A DNA stretch of 64,000 nucleotides from Sclerotinia nivalis (taxonomy: Eukaryota > Ascomycota > Leotiomycetes > Helotiales > Sclerotiniaceae). The notes below the pieces were generated by a model, which saw nothing but the letters and a program-made list of their open reading frames with translations, made no database searches and was not told the DNA's origin. The stretch is from the NCBI GenBank assembly GCA_029531795.1, contig JAPEIS010000014.1, positions 1,860,001-1,924,000 on the forward strand, read 5' to 3'. Positions 10,002 to 22,352 of the stretch are shown piece by piece (within the stretch, counting starts at the first letter, position 1; every line of letters begins with the position of its first letter). A program made the position numbers and the translations under genes.

Positions 10002-12291
10002 TCAAGACATAACGTTTCAAGACTCCAGCATAAGACATCTGAAATGCAGTGAGCCTCTTTTAACAGCCGTTTGTCCAACTAAGCCAAGGCGGGGGTTTCT
10101 CAATGTTTGAGTTAGACGTCGGACCTTTTGGCGGCCGGGCATTAAGACTTCGACGGAACGATAGAAGGGTGATAAATCGGCTCGTGATTGTTGTGATTGT
10201 TGTTTGATTGAAAACAACAAAACATCAACAAACCTGTATTGCGACACCTCGAGAATTTTCCAACAATTGAGGCCATTGACAGATTTATTAATGTTTTCCA
10301 AAATAGGGGCCCCTGCCGTGAAACATTTCCGGGGGATTCACAACGCCACCAAACCTGAAAGGACTGGTTTGGGCCACGGGTGTAAGATGAACATGGCTTT
10401 TTGCTGCAGTTAGCAATACATATCTTATTCGGCTGGTCTCGACCAGCATACGAAAAAGAAATATCGATATGGCAATCAAAATGGAAGGCTAAGAAAAGAA
10501 TGACTTTCTCTCACTCACGGCATGCCGGGTATGGGTCATCATTACGATGGAATGGGATAAGTGGCGCACTGGTGACTCGTAATATAGATGAACATCTATG
10601 TTTCAGAGTTTTGACGAGTTGTAAGATTAAAAAATTTAGAACAGTCTCGAATTCTTAATGGGAGGGTCTAAGAAAAGTGGCTTTCCCATCTAATGACTTT
10701 TCCCTCGGATATATAATGTGGCGTTCAGCACAGACAGCGATGCATCGTAATTTGGGAAATGTCCATCTTCCAAAAGTATATGATTGGCTTACCAGTACTA
10801 ACTTTTTATGTATCAATATCCAGAATAAGCCATAAAGTTGCATAACGATGGGCTAGTTTGGGCTGAATTTATCCAAAGGCAAAAGCCGCCAATAATCTTC
10901 TAGAAGTTCGGAATATCAACAAACGGATTCTCCGGAGCTGTGATTTCTGACAGCATTTCTCTTTGCCACTCACACTCACTCACTCACGCACTCACGCACT
11001 CACTCACGCACTCACTCACCCGCTCTTTTTGCCCTGCTGTAACATACACGATGGAGGAGCTCTTTTCCCCTCAATCAGGAGGCGAGGAGTAACTAACTCC
11101 TGATGATGATGGGATGTTTTTCAGCGGATTGAAATCTGCCGAGGCCGCCCTAGACTTTTGTCAAGGCTTTTTTTTTTTGGGAAAGTCTCACAGACGCGGT
11201 TGGTAACGACTTATATTAAAGCAGATTCTTTAACCCCTGATGAAAAGGGTCCGAAAAGGTCTGAAAAGATCTAAAAATGGTCATCAATTTGGTACTAAAT
11301 GGAGCAACCAAAATCAATGATCGTCAAGTAAATGAATAAGCTTAACCTATTTAGAATTTAGCCAATGTTTTCTTTCCAGGAACAGACGCTAAGCTAGAGA
11401 ATTTCCTCCACATTTTGTAACCTTCGGATGTTAAAGTATGCAGAGAAGAGCAAAGCAAGAGCAAAGCAAGAGCAATCTAATAAGTAGCAAAGTAGGCAAG
11501 CCAAGCTAAGCCAAGCCAAAGATGAGCCAAGCAATGCAACCCTCTTCTTTCCTTCAACTTTCAACTATTTTCAAGCAACTTCATCCTCTTTTTAAACCTT
11601 CTTCTCCTCTTCTCCTCTTCCCCTCCACCCTCTCTCTCTCTCTTCCTTACCTTATTTCAAGACATTCCGAATATCTTCATCGGTCCTGGACTTTTCGTTT
11701 TGTTTAGCAAATTGGATCATATTGAAATTCTTTGGAGGGGACATTTTTCTTATCTTCAATCTGCCATACTGATCCCGCAATTTGACATTCACAACTTTTT
11801 TCTTTTTTTCCTTCTAAACCTTCATACATATTCGTTGTAGCAGGTACAGCTGAGGGCTTTACTGTCTTTGACCAGCTTGATATTATTTAATTGTCTTCAT
11901 ATTTCTTATTACACTACAATCATAATACTTGATATCAAACAAACAAGAGAGTCCAGTACTCAGGTCAGGCCTCACCTCAAACCATTTATCAATGGATGAT
12001 ATAGTTCACGCTATTTGACGGTACCAAAGAGACAATCTCCAGTCCAAATTTTGGCCTTCAAGAATATTATCATCATCAACATAATCAACAGCCTGAGTCT
12101 CGAGGCAATCGGATCTATCACCCAAAATCAAACTTCTTGTTTTGGTTGAGAATTCACCTCTGTAAAATACCCAATCTCCCAAAGTTCTTGCGCCTCATTC
12201 GAAATTCATTACTTGAGAATTAGGATAGTGCTTGGCGTTTACTCAACTTTGATACTCCGTTTTCTTAAGATACTTTCTTCTATCAGCTATT
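10002..12291. other. 2.3-kb intergenic region with simple repeats and a pyrimidine-rich leader
   Basis: No supported gene. Holds a CACT/CACG simple repeat at about 10969-11020, an AGAGCAAAGCA direct repeat at about 11445-11475 and a strongly CT-rich tract at about 11580-11645. The last 500 bp before 12292 resemble a fungal promoter and long leader for the aspartic protease. Short open frames on both strands overlap and have no protein-like character. Confidence 0.55.
10969..11020 (+). repeat. CACT/CACG simple repeat
   Basis: Runs of CACT and CACG tetramers in non-coding DNA. Confidence 0.85.
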
Positions 12292-14079
12292 ATGTGGTCC
12301 TTCAAGTTAGCCCTGTTTGCACTATTTGCACTTTTCCAATTTTCCTCGGCATTCTACGCCTACTTTCCAGATTATACCTGCGAATTATACAAGAACTGCC
12401 CAGAGACAACCAAGAGAGAAATTGAGAGTCGGGAGAGCAATTCTGTCCTTAAGCTTGTCCAAAAACTTCCATCTGTAAGTCCAAATGGGCTCGGTTCAAA
12501 CTGATTTGGCTAATTCATTATTGTAAGGCCGATATACCCAGAGATGTTCAAATTCGCGAGTTGACAAATCGACTTATTCGCAAATACAACCCCGGAACGG
12601 GACTTGATGCTACCAGAGTTGAAGGGCGTGGATCTACTCTTGTGAAGAATGACGATACATCATCACCAATTGAATCTGCAGCAGTTCCTACACAGACAAA
12701 CAGCGCGGGGATTTTGCAGACTGGAACCGATTTTTCCTATTTTGCTGAAGTGGAGCTCGGAAGCAATAATGATCCTATATTGATGTTGCTCGATACGGGG
12801 GCTGGATCAAGCTGGGTTATGGGTCCTGATTGTACATCTACTGCGTGCAAATCACGAGCTTCTTTCGGTACAGCTAATTCTACAACCTACAAGGCAGTCG
12901 ATATGGCTTTGAATATTGCGTATGGATCTGGGGATGTCACTGGAACATATGCTACCGACACGATCAGCTTTGCTGACATGAGTTTTCCCTTTACTTTGGG
13001 AATTGCCAATCGTACTAGCGATCAGTTTAACTCGTTCCCATTCTCCGGCATCCTAGGATTATCCCAACAGACTGGTCCGGTTCCCAACTTTTTACAGACA
13101 GTTAGTAGCTCGAAAGCTTTGAAGGCGAATGTGTTTGGAATGGACCTAAATCGTGCCTCGGATGGTACCAATACCGGAGAAATCAATTTTGGTGCTCCGG
13201 ACACTTCACGCTATAGTGGTAGTTTAAGTTATACCAGTGTCGCCAAGAACGGTCCAAACCATTGGGCAATTCCTCTTGATAACGTGGGATTTGGTGATAC
13301 TCAAGCTGGTGTTACCGGAAGATTGGGCTACCTCGATAGTGGAACATCTTATGTCTTCGGGCAACCATCAGATGTAATAGCATTTCATGCACTTGTGCCC
13401 CATGCTACTACCACAGACAATAGTACATGGACAGTACCTTGTTCTACCACCACGTCTATGTCATTTACGTTTTCCGGGGTCACTTACAACGTTTCGTCAA
13501 AAGATTGGGTGGGACCCTCAGTGAATGGAGTTTGTACTAGCAATATCTATGGTGTAGCCGTGGTTGATAAGAACTCTTGGTTGATTGGTGATACTCTTTT
13601 CAAGAACATATATGCCTTGTTTGACGTTGATCAAGACCGTGTCGGTATGTCTATTTCATGTCCAAGTTTATGCTTCACATACTAATAGTTCTATAGGTTT
13701 GGCGCAAAAAAATGGTGCTACATCAGCAACATCAACCTCTTCTTCTGGTGGGCTTACCTCTACTCCTACTCCTATTCCTACTACACAAACTTCCTTGGAT
13801 AGCACTGGCACTTTGACTGTTAATCCTACCACCATCCTTTCCCCTGGACCTGGATCCACAATAATCACTTCCGAACCTATCCCTAACACAAACTCCCCAG
13901 GCTCTACCGTCCAATCAGGAACAACGCTAACTCCTCTGCTTCCAGAAGCATCATCAACAGCTTCCGTCCAATCTTCTGCATCTGCTACTTCAACTCATAC
14001 TTCGAGTGGGAACCAAATTAGAAGCTACTTTTCTCCAACGACCGTTTTCATTGTCATTGCAACAATTTTTCTTTTTTGA
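12292..14079 (+). CDS. Secreted GPI-anchored aspartic protease (yapsin/pepsin family A1)
   Basis: Three exons (12292-12474, 12528-13644, 13697-14079; donors GTAAGT and GTATGT, acceptors AAG and TAG) encode 560 residues. Residues 1-20 form a signal peptide (MWSFKLALFALFALF). A propeptide follows. The pepsin-like body contains the first catalytic motif LLDTGAGSSW (Asp about 150), the flap region with IAYGSGDVTG, and the second catalytic motif YLDSGTSYVF (Asp about 331). The third exon encodes a Ser/Thr/Pro-rich linker, probably O-glycosylated, and ends in a hydrophobic tail (TTVFIVIATIFLF) typical of a GPI signal. Candidate anchor sites lie in the SSGN stretch before it. The enzyme probably acts at the plasma membrane or wall on secreted proteins. 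Substrate is unknown. Confidence 0.93.
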
Positions 14080-15912
14080 TTCAATACGATACCCAGGTCT
14101 GTCTAGAAATATGCAGAGAGTAATCAAGAGTACTTAATTTTACGTTCGCAAGAAATCGGGCAGGCATAGCATGGCATGGCATAGCGTAGGGAGCACTGGG
14201 TATTTTGGAGGGCCAGATTTACAAATGGGTGTCACAATGGCACAATAGAACAAAGTTATTTATACATATAGAGACTTCATAATACAGAAGACTTGTCTCG
14301 GATATATTGATAATGAGGGAGTATATGTGATTTCAACACATGAGTGAAGTAAGTGAAGTATGTACGGTGGTTAGTTGAGGGTAAACATTATTATCTGATA
14401 ATTCTATCAAGAGCAAGAATGTTAAATTCCCAGTGGAAATATACATGACCTCATCAAAATACTAGTTAAGAGTTGAGACTTCATGCATGCGAGAGTAGGA
14501 AAGAACCAGTGAATTAATTGACTTATATCATTTGAAATTACCGACTAATATCGTCTGATTGTTTTAGATAGGTAGAGAATGTTAGGTCCTAGATGAGCGT
14601 GTAAAATTTTCACACGAAGGTTCTCACCGGATACATTATGAATGTGTGAGTGGGTTCCAAATTGTTTATTGAATCTTCTTCTCTTCTTCTCCTCTAGGTA
14701 TCCCATTTCCTGAACGTAAATTCTGAAATAGAAATAGAATAACAGTGCAGGAACGGAATGGAACGGAATATCTTTGGCTGGTATTTTATAAGTGTGGGTG
14801 TTATATAGCTTGTAGGTGTAGAGCTTTAGAGGTGTGGTGTAGAGATGAAAAGGTGTGGTGTAGAGATGAAGAGTTTCCAGTGGTTAGGTTAGGTTGGGTG
14901 ATTTGATGTTATTGTTATTGTTATTTTTTTTTATGGTGTAGTGTTTGCGTTTGTTGGGTGGGTGGGAGGATAGGTACTAGGTAGTTCTTGTGATGATGTG
15001 GGTGGAGGGGATGATATGAGTATGAATCTCATATATTATAATTAGGTATGATTTGGATGCTTGATTTTACTTCTTCTTTTACCTGGATATATCAAGACAT
15101 CAAGACATTTGCTTCAATAATAATTCTAGTGTACGAGTGAAAACCATGTCTGTACGATTAGTTGCTGGTAGCCAGGCTAGTTAGAGTCGTTCCCCCGACC
15201 ACTATACGGTCTTTTCTGGATGGTCTGGCCCTCGGTCATCTGCTGCTAATAAGCAAGCTACTGAATCCTCCATCTTCCCACCATTATACATCTGCGCATG
15301 ATGCTCCACAGTTTTCGTTTGAAAAGCTACATTCACGCATGAGGTTTTTGGAGTTGAGTATATGAAATCTCCGCCAGAAGTGGGACCTAAATAATTCAAT
15401 CTTGATGACGTTTTTCTTCCAGTTTCGGGTTATAGGGTCGAGAAAAAGTCATTATGAATTCTTTAATGGCATTTGCGAGACTTGATATGAATGTGAGATT
15501 TAGGAGAATTAAAGGGTTGGATGAGGGTAGGGAATGAGTAGTGAAGTATGGAAGAGACGAGAGAATTTTTTGAAATGAAGAGGGCGAGAGCTAATGAAAT
15601 TGGTTAGGGAGAGAATAAAAATAGTAAAGAAGAAGAAGAAAATAGAAATGAAGACAAGAAGAATAGAAATGAAGAGAAAGCAGAAGGAGAAAGATGAGAA
15701 TCAAGTAAAACAGGGAAAAAACTAGAAGAAAAGAGGTGAAGAAAAGGTTGAAAACGATAGAAAAGAAAGGCTGAAAAGAGTTCAAAAGAAAAAGTTAATG
15801 GAAGGATCAGCTAAAATTGCGTGAGGATGTGAAGACTGAGAAGATTTAAAAGAACAAGGATAAGGAGTTTTCGAGACGTGAGAAATATATAGGTATTAAA
15901 AAGGGGGGGGGG
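14080..15912. other. Gene-poor AT-rich spacer, becoming purine-rich
   Basis: No gene is supported. From about 15540 the plus strand is dominated by A and G (AGAAGAAG-type runs) up to the ten-G run at 15903-15912 that flanks the LTR. The minus-strand frame at 15591-15785 is only the translation of this tract. Confidence 0.55.
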
Positions 15913-16560
15913 TGTTACGTCGGTCACCAGTGATCACCGCAACATGTGACTAATTCAGACAACGTGACTCATAGCCACGTGAAGGACCGCTGAGGAGCGC
16001 TAGCGGTCCAGGACAGCTCGGCGATCCTAGCGATCCACGGATTACGAAGATCTATATAATCAGGATGGATTTCCTTATTGTAGAGCTTCGTGCTCAAGAT
16101 CAATCATTTAGTATACTCTACTATTAGTTACGAATTGCAAACATTATAGTTACTTAAGTCCCTGCTTGACGCCTAGTTATAAACCATCTCGAGAGCCTAG
16201 AACGCTTCCACGTGATCTAGAAGGCAAACCTCGTAACAGGGGGATGGAAAGATGGAAAAGGAAGTGAAAGGAAGCCGGAAGATAGATGGAAAAGATCGAA
16301 GGAGGAAACGCTTGATATTGAGGAGGGAGGAACACAGGCTTAAGTATTAGGAAAGTGATGAAAAAGAATGGGTGAACGAGGGATTGAGTAAAGAGAGGAA
16401 AGGGAATAGGAGGATGAGTGAGAGCAAGAGGGTACGAGAAGTTTGTAGGAATATGGAGAAAGATATTGGAGAGACAAATGATTTGAAGAGGGAGAAGTGG
16501 GAGAGAAAAAAAGAGGGAGAGAGAAGAGAGGGACAGTGCCAGTTAGTAGAAGGGAGACGG
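15540..16560 (+). repeat. Purine-rich strand-asymmetric tract interrupted by a solo LTR
   Basis: The plus strand at 15540-15912 and again at 16239-16560 is strongly A/G-biased and short of C and T. The 326-bp LTR lies between these halves and does not share the bias, so one tract has been split by an insertion. Confidence 0.6.
15913..16238 (+). mobile_element. Solo LTR of a retrotransposon
   Basis: The element starts TGTTACG and ends CGTAACA, a perfect 7-bp terminal inverted repeat with the TG...CA ends of LTRs. GGGGG lies directly on both sides (15908-15912 and 16239-16243), consistent with a 5-bp target-site duplication, although the left copy sits in a run of ten G. Inside are a TATATAA box at about 16051, a hairpin (GGACCGCT at 15984-15991 with AGCGGTCC at 16002-16009) and a base composition unlike the flanks. 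There is no internal domain or second LTR nearby, so this looks like the product of LTR-LTR recombination. Orientation is arbitrary. Confidence 0.8.
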
Positions 16561-18530
16561 ATAGCGATGGATATAAGTAGTTTTTCCGAGACGATAGCTG
16601 GATTTGATAAGCTGTATTTGCATGTTTAAGTTGGATTATACTCTGAAGGAGTCTATTCAGGACTGGATCACCTAATCATGGGTTATAGTCTGATCTTATT
16701 CTCGCGTGGGTTTCAGTAACAAGATGGGAAATTGACCATGGCGGAGGATAATCGATAGTAAGCTGATTTTTAAATGTACTTCCCCAAGCTTATAGACGTC
16801 ATCACTTATACGAGTTATGCTTCAATGTAAACATTTTATTTAATGAGGTTTAGTGCCCCGGGCTTTGATATCTATTACAAGTGTTATTGATTTGATACTA
16901 GATCTCAAAAATGTTTTGACATGAGAATAATATACTAGGTGTTCAGGAAATGTAGTTTTTGTGTGGATGCTATGAGTTAGTAGAAACTGTCATTGTGGTC
17001 ATATAGCTTCATAATTACGTGTTATTTCGATGTAAGGAAGTAGCTGGTGCCATAGTGAATATTATGTGTGAGCGCCAGCTAGGGTTTTAGCAATCAGAAG
17101 CAGGATCACAAAGCATTCGGTGATAACATGTCTTATAATGGATTTGAGAATCTAAATAGCTTGATGCTGATGTCTGATTTTGTGAGCCGGTTTTATATAT
17201 CATATCAAATCAACCCCAATACATCGATAAGGTTCATGAATTCCTTGTTACTGAACTGCTGTTCACCCAGTCTGTTGGATGGTCTGCTGAAAGCTCATGA
17301 TATGATTGGAGTATGGGCTTGGATATAACCCGAATCATTATAATGAACCACTAACATGTGATGTATTTTTGGCCGAGAGGGTGCGGATATTCTTTACCTT
17401 AGCTTTCCAAACTTTAAACACTGCCATTAATTAACCAGCTCAATTGCAAGTAGAACATCAAAAATACCAGATGATTAATATTTTCAGTGATTCCTATAAA
17501 CAAATTACATCACTTCTCTCGTTCTGTCTTTTGGCTATCTAATCTTGTCTTGAGCCTGGAAAGGCCGTTGTGTTTCCGTGACTTTATGATGCCTTCGATC
17601 ATACTTCGTATTTCCTCTCGCATTCTACGCTGGCCTTGAAAACTTCCATAATTCACCATGTACACTAGACGCGTTCAAGATCACATAATATGTTTCAGTC
17701 ACAAATATGGCCAAACAAATATGGCACTGATATATTCTCAGCAATGCCTTTCATTACACATCCATACCCTAGCTTTCTTCGGAGTGATTCCGAATTTATA
17801 TCAAAAAAATGATAGAAGAACACCATACGCTTCTTAAAAAGATATGGCAAAATTCCAAAGAGATAGATTGTCACATCCGGTATTTTGAATGGAAAACAGC
17901 TGAAACCTCCATGTGATAGAGTAAAACCAGTTCTTGAGCTCGTCTTCAAGAGATTCCACGGCGGTATATTCTCCTAGTGAATATATAACAAATTTTGTTT
18001 CGGGAACTACTAAAAGGTAGTGCTGAAATTGAGTATTATAGATAATGAGAAAGGTGTAGAAATCGCAGAGTCTGTCTGGCTAGGCTTCTGTCTCCAAGTC
18101 TTAGTAAGGAGGCCAGGACGCTAGCTCTCTGGCCTAAATCATTGAATGGAGGTATTGCTCAGGAAAGTAATAACAATATCACAGCTGTCGCAGGGAGGCT
18201 TTGCTGCTCAGACAAATCATGTATGAGCCTAGAGAGGAATACATTCCAACATCGACTGCTGGTCCCAGATTTGGTATTGGAGAATGACTGAAGATTTGGT
18301 TATTTTTAGTTTTTGAAAAGTATAGTGAAGGATTGGAGAAGATGAACGGATTGAAATGTCTTTATATCTTAGCTTTAGAAGCTTGAGGCAGAGATAGTCA
18401 TGAAGCTCCTCAATGTTACTGAGATGATGTAGATGAAAAGTATCATACATTAGATGAGAGAGAGGGTTTGCTCATGATCCGATGAGTTGCAATAGATATA
18501 ATAAATATCGAAAGGAGAGTTAATTTTTTG
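16239..18530. other. Gene-poor AT-rich region
   Basis: Purine-rich to about 16560, then ordinary AT-rich DNA. Small frames at 17128-17328 (plus) and 17695-17949 (minus) are not convincing. Confidence 0.5.
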
Positions 18531-18722
18531 ATGGGGAAAGTAATCCCAGGAAACGAGAAGTCGCTTCTGAAGGATTATGAAATCAATTCGAATACTGGAA
18601 CTACTGGGGATGGCGGTACTTTGCTGGAGGAGATCCTACATGATCCGATTTTAGGGTTAAAATATTGTGTCTCTGAGCTCGTAGATGCAGTTCACCGTCT
18701 TGTTGTCCCTATTAACGACTAA
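18531..18722 (+). CDS. Possible small ORF of unknown function
   Basis: Starts MGKVIPGNEKSLLKDYEIN and continues with a Thr/Gly-rich patch and a C-terminal helix-like part (LLEEILHDPILGLKYCVSEL). 63 residues, no signal peptide or membrane segment, no family recognised. It stands alone in a gene-poor region. The composition looks more protein-like than neighbouring frames, which is the only support. It could also be the last exon of a decayed gene. Confidence 0.2.
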   Translation: MGKVIPGNEKSLLKDYEINSNTGTTGDGGTLLEEILHDPILGLKYCVSELVDAVHRLVVPIND

Positions 18723-19155
18723 CGATGTCGGATAGGAATAGGACTCAAAGTGATGAATGCTTAGATGATGATACGGGCTATTTCTTATCATTCGAGATCT
18801 TTAAGTCAATATATTATAGAACACATTGTGTGTTGATTACTATAAAACATCAAAAGAATCCATTCAGAACATGATAGTCTCGTAAGTTTGCCTTAATGTG
18901 TTTATATCATTTAGTTAATTCACCATTAAGGGCAGATCATCTTCCTCTCATTAACCATCTCAAATTGCAATGCCACAAAATGAATACATTCACAACATTG
19001 CCGCGAGCACAAAAAGTAGATCCATATCTTTATAAACATGTCTTCTCCCTCTTCTATCTCTATCCTTCATTTACCATATCCTACAGCACTTCAAACTAAG
19101 ACCAAACCTATACACTGTATCAGACTCGACACCAGACCTCCACTGACCCATAAAC
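18723..19155. other. Intergenic spacer
   Basis: AT-rich, becoming CT-rich before 19156, consistent with a promoter for the small gene there. Nothing else seen. Confidence 0.5.
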
Positions 19156-19542
19156 ATGATCCCCTTCTCCCGCCCAGCCACCTCCCACACCCCTTCCACA
19201 TCTCTCCCCACCACCATCCAACCCTTCCCCATCTTCCATCACTCCTGCGACTCCAACATCTACAGCAGTAAAGAACTACGCAGCGCCTGGTCCAACGCAA
19301 AACAAGTTCAAAACATCCATGAAATGAACCGCGTAGCATTGTTAATCAAACATCATTATGCCATTTTGAATCAATATCGAGATAGAATTTTACAATATAC
19401 TACTCACGAATATGGAGCGGATACGGATGGGAAGAGAGATGGGTTGAAGAGAATTTTGTGGGAGGAGTATGCGAGGATGGGGGTGGTGGTGTTGGAGGTT
19501 GAGAGGTTTTTTAGACGCTGGGGGAGGTTTTGTAGTGTTTAG
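19156..19542 (+). CDS. Small hypothetical protein, helical
   Basis: 128 residues in one exon; an in-frame stop lies just upstream of the ATG. The N-terminus is Pro/Ser/Thr-rich. The rest is probably alpha-helical with many charged and aromatic residues (SKELRSAWSNAKQVQNIHEM, then LIKHHYAILNQYRDRIL and ILWEEYARMGVVVLEVERFF). No signal peptide, membrane helix or catalytic motif is visible and I know no matching family. The CT-rich leader before the ATG supports a real gene. Confidence 0.55.
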   Translation: MIPFSRPATSHTPSTSLPTTIQPFPIFHHSCDSNIYSSKELRSAWSNAKQVQNIHEMNRVALLIKHHYAILNQYRDRILQYTTHEYGADTDGKRDGLKRILWEEYARMGVVVLEVERFFRRWGRFCSV

Positions 19543-20316
19543 TTTTGGGAAGGGAGGTTTGGTGTTTGAGGAGAGATAGAGTGATACGTAGATATATGGA
19601 CATATAGATCGCAGGAAAGAATCGATGGATTTAATAGATGATAAAGTAAATTGAATGTGTTTGGTAGGCCGGTAGTTAGCTCTATGGAATATCATTTCGA
19701 ATAAATTACACGATCCATCTTCGACAGTTATGACTCCTGCCTGAGCCATGACTGAACACCTTGCTATTCACTTACCAAAATGACACCATAAAAGCACATT
19801 ATCTTCAAAGACTCACAGAATCACCGCGCTAACTATCCCATACTCACAAATTTTCCACAAGACGTGTTTTTAAGCGTCGACTCATATCGTCACGACTGTA
19901 AGATATATGATAGATAATGGTAGTCATCAAGCCTGATTAAGGGTATTCGAAAAACCTTAAATAGGTCCGCATCACCCCCTTCGGAAACACTTCTTTTTGA
20001 GATATCCACATCGAACACCATCTACAAATCCTACTTGAACAACCAACAGCAAAATATTTCAAAACCTGCAAGTCCAACTTCAATATTTACCTCGCTCTTC
20101 GCCGTTACGAGATCTCGATATACAAATATCATTCAAACAATCAATATCGAAACATTCGAATCTACGAGTCCAGTCCTGACAACTAGATATTTCGATTTTA
20201 GCTCGCCAAATAAGGCCGGCTCATTGTCGCAGCCCTTCAGCGGTATTCATAGCCTCGCAAATCCAGCGTCGACAAGAATCCAGAACCAAAAGTCATCTTT
20301 TGATCAACAAGCAAAA
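19543..20316. other. Spacer and long leader of the next gene
   Basis: AT-rich to about 19980, then CT/CA-rich with an open frame from 20035 that has no ATG before 20317. This looks like a 5' leader. An upstream exon with the true start cannot be excluded. Confidence 0.5.
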
Positions 20317-20721
20317 ATGCCTATCATAAATAGACAACGGACATTACCCGATAGTGGACAGCCAGAAACTCCCATCTCCGAAATGAATGATGAGCAATGT
20401 TTGAAAGAGCTGGAAAGATTGCGACCTATAATCGACGTCCTAGAGAAACACATGGGTGACAACAGAGTGGCTGGTTTGAAAGAAAAAGCAGATCTCGACT
20501 TGAAGTATGAGTGGACCCATTTTCTCACGCGAGAAAGTGGTGTTAAGGACCGACGTTTAGCATTGGGAACTACGACGCGGAAATCCCTGGATGAGATCAC
20601 CAGAGCCATGTATGGTAGACCTCATCGTCCTCCACCAGATGCGCCATCATCGAGAACCCCGCCACCAGGCTCACCACCATTTCGCCCTGACACATACCAA
20701 TACCAATATGAACAAAGCTAA
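20317..20721 (+). CDS. Small hypothetical protein with Pro-rich tail
   Basis: 134 residues from the first in-frame ATG. The middle is charged and helical (EMNDEQCLKELERLRPIIDV, then LKEKADLDLKYEWTHFL). The tail is proline-rich (RPPPDAPSSRTPPPGSPPF) and ends in Tyr/Gln repeats (YQYQYEQ). No targeting signal or known domain is visible. The frame stays open for about 280 bp upstream without an ATG, so the N-terminus might be longer if an unseen exon supplies the start. Function unknown. Confidence 0.55.
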   Translation: MPIINRQRTLPDSGQPETPISEMNDEQCLKELERLRPIIDVLEKHMGDNRVAGLKEKADLDLKYEWTHFLTRESGVKDRRLALGTTTRKSLDEITRAMYGRPHRPPPDAPSSRTPPPGSPPFRPDTYQYQYEQS

Positions 20722-22352
20722 TCTGCCTCGCAGACAACCTGGCGGCGTCACATGTACCATTCGTCGCAAATCACTGCTGTACAACTCAGACATTTTATCA
20801 TCCTCCTTCCCTTTTTCTTTTCTATTTTCCTTTTAAAATTGTACATTCCTTTTGAATACAACGTCAGGCCACGGTTATCCAATTTTGGACGCACACTTCA
20901 AATGTAATCACCCAAATGCGCTGGATCTCCTTTCCATTTCCTTTTCCCTTTCTTTCCACATCTATTTCTCCCGCTATCTAGACATAAACATAGACTGGTA
21001 TGCAATACTAGCTACCATTTCTATACTATGTCAATTTTACTTTGATTGGATACTTTGTTGCTTTTCCATTTTTGCTTGATCTCAAGCTAGTCAGTCATTA
21101 TTTGATCTTACAGAGTACACTTTTGCGAGAGGACAAAAGTGTCACAAAAGCATGCGTTGGAGTTTACATCAGAAAGATATAAAATAGATACATACTTTCA
21201 TTACGAATAGAAAGTTATGTCACCAAAACATTTGATTTTATGTGAATTGCTCTGATTGAAGTGAGATAATTGATTGAATTTAGATAATCAAATTTAAAAA
21301 TTCAAATTCAAATAACTAAACTTAACCAAATTTAGAAAATCAAATTTATAATCAAACAACCAAACCCAAACAATCCCATCCAAACAACCCCATCTCATCC
21401 TATCCCATCCTATCCCATTCTATTTTATTCATTCCATCCATTCCATCCCACCCCAACCCACCCATCACAAAAAAACTCATCTATCTACCCACTAATTCAC
21501 CCCCCCCCAAGCTCCCCCTTCCCCCACATCACTCAAAATACGCGAGATAAAAAGGGGCAAACTACTAACTACTAACTACTAACTACTAACTACTAACCAC
21601 TAACCACTAACCACTAACCACTAACCACTAACCACTAACCACTAACCACTAACCACTAACCACTAACCACTAACCACCTAACACTCCATTCCACCCCCAC
21701 TCCCACTCTACCTCTAGCTCTATCAAATACTAAATCGTATATTGAGTACACAAAACAAAAGCACATCTCTTCTTAATGCTCATAGAGTAATTAATGGGTG
21801 GATGGATTATTGATGAAATGGATTGGATTGGATTGGATTGGATTACTGATTGATAATTAATAAATTATACAAATTAACTCCCTATCCCCAGATCAGAGTC
21901 AAGATCAAAATCAAGATCAAAATCATAAAGAATAATATTCCTATATTCCTATATAAGTCCTGTTTCACTGTTTTGTCCCAAATACACATTCTATACTAGC
22001 TAGCTAGAAAGTCTGCCTCTATACATTCATATATACATTCGTGCAATCAACATCTCAGAACACAGAACCCAGAGCACAAAACCATTAACCATTCATCAGG
22101 TTAAAGACCTTAATGATCGCTTAATAATGCAATCATTCATTCATTCATTCATTGATCTTTCTTTCTTTCATTCTTTGCACAAAATCAGGAAGCCCCCCTT
22201 TAATCCTTATCCCGAAGTCAATACGCCTGCCTTTCCGAATGGACAAAATGACAATGAATGAAATGATAGCCCCAATTTATGCTCCCTGCGTATAGAAATT
22301 CTCCATTCCCCAATCCCAACCCCTCACATCATATTGAAATCATGCAATGATA
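20722..22352. other. 1.6-kb low-complexity intergenic region
   Basis: No gene. CT-rich near 20800-21060, A-rich around 21240-21360, then CCATCC/TCCCA-type runs, the 7-bp minisatellite at 21562-21678 and a GGATT run at about 21818-21841. The right end is the 3' region of UFD2. Confidence 0.6.
21562..21678 (+). repeat. 7-bp minisatellite (CTAACTA then CTAACCA units)
   Basis: About 17 tandem heptamers. The first four or five read CTAACTA, the rest CTAACCA. The unit is one base longer than, and otherwise close to, the fungal telomere repeat (CCCTAA), but is not identical to it. Confidence 0.9.

Noticed and set aside
15591..15785. Hydrophobic minus-strand frame resembling a membrane protein
   Set aside because: It is the direct translation of the CT-rich complement of the purine tract, which always gives Leu/Phe/Ser.
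17695..17949. 84-residue minus-strand frame rich in Phe and Tyr
   Set aside because: Isolated, no leader features, no family; hydrophobic composition is expected of AT-rich DNA.
21562..21678. Interstitial telomere
   Set aside because: The unit is CTAACCA/CTAACTA, seven bases, not the six-base TTAGGG complement; it is treated as a minisatellite.
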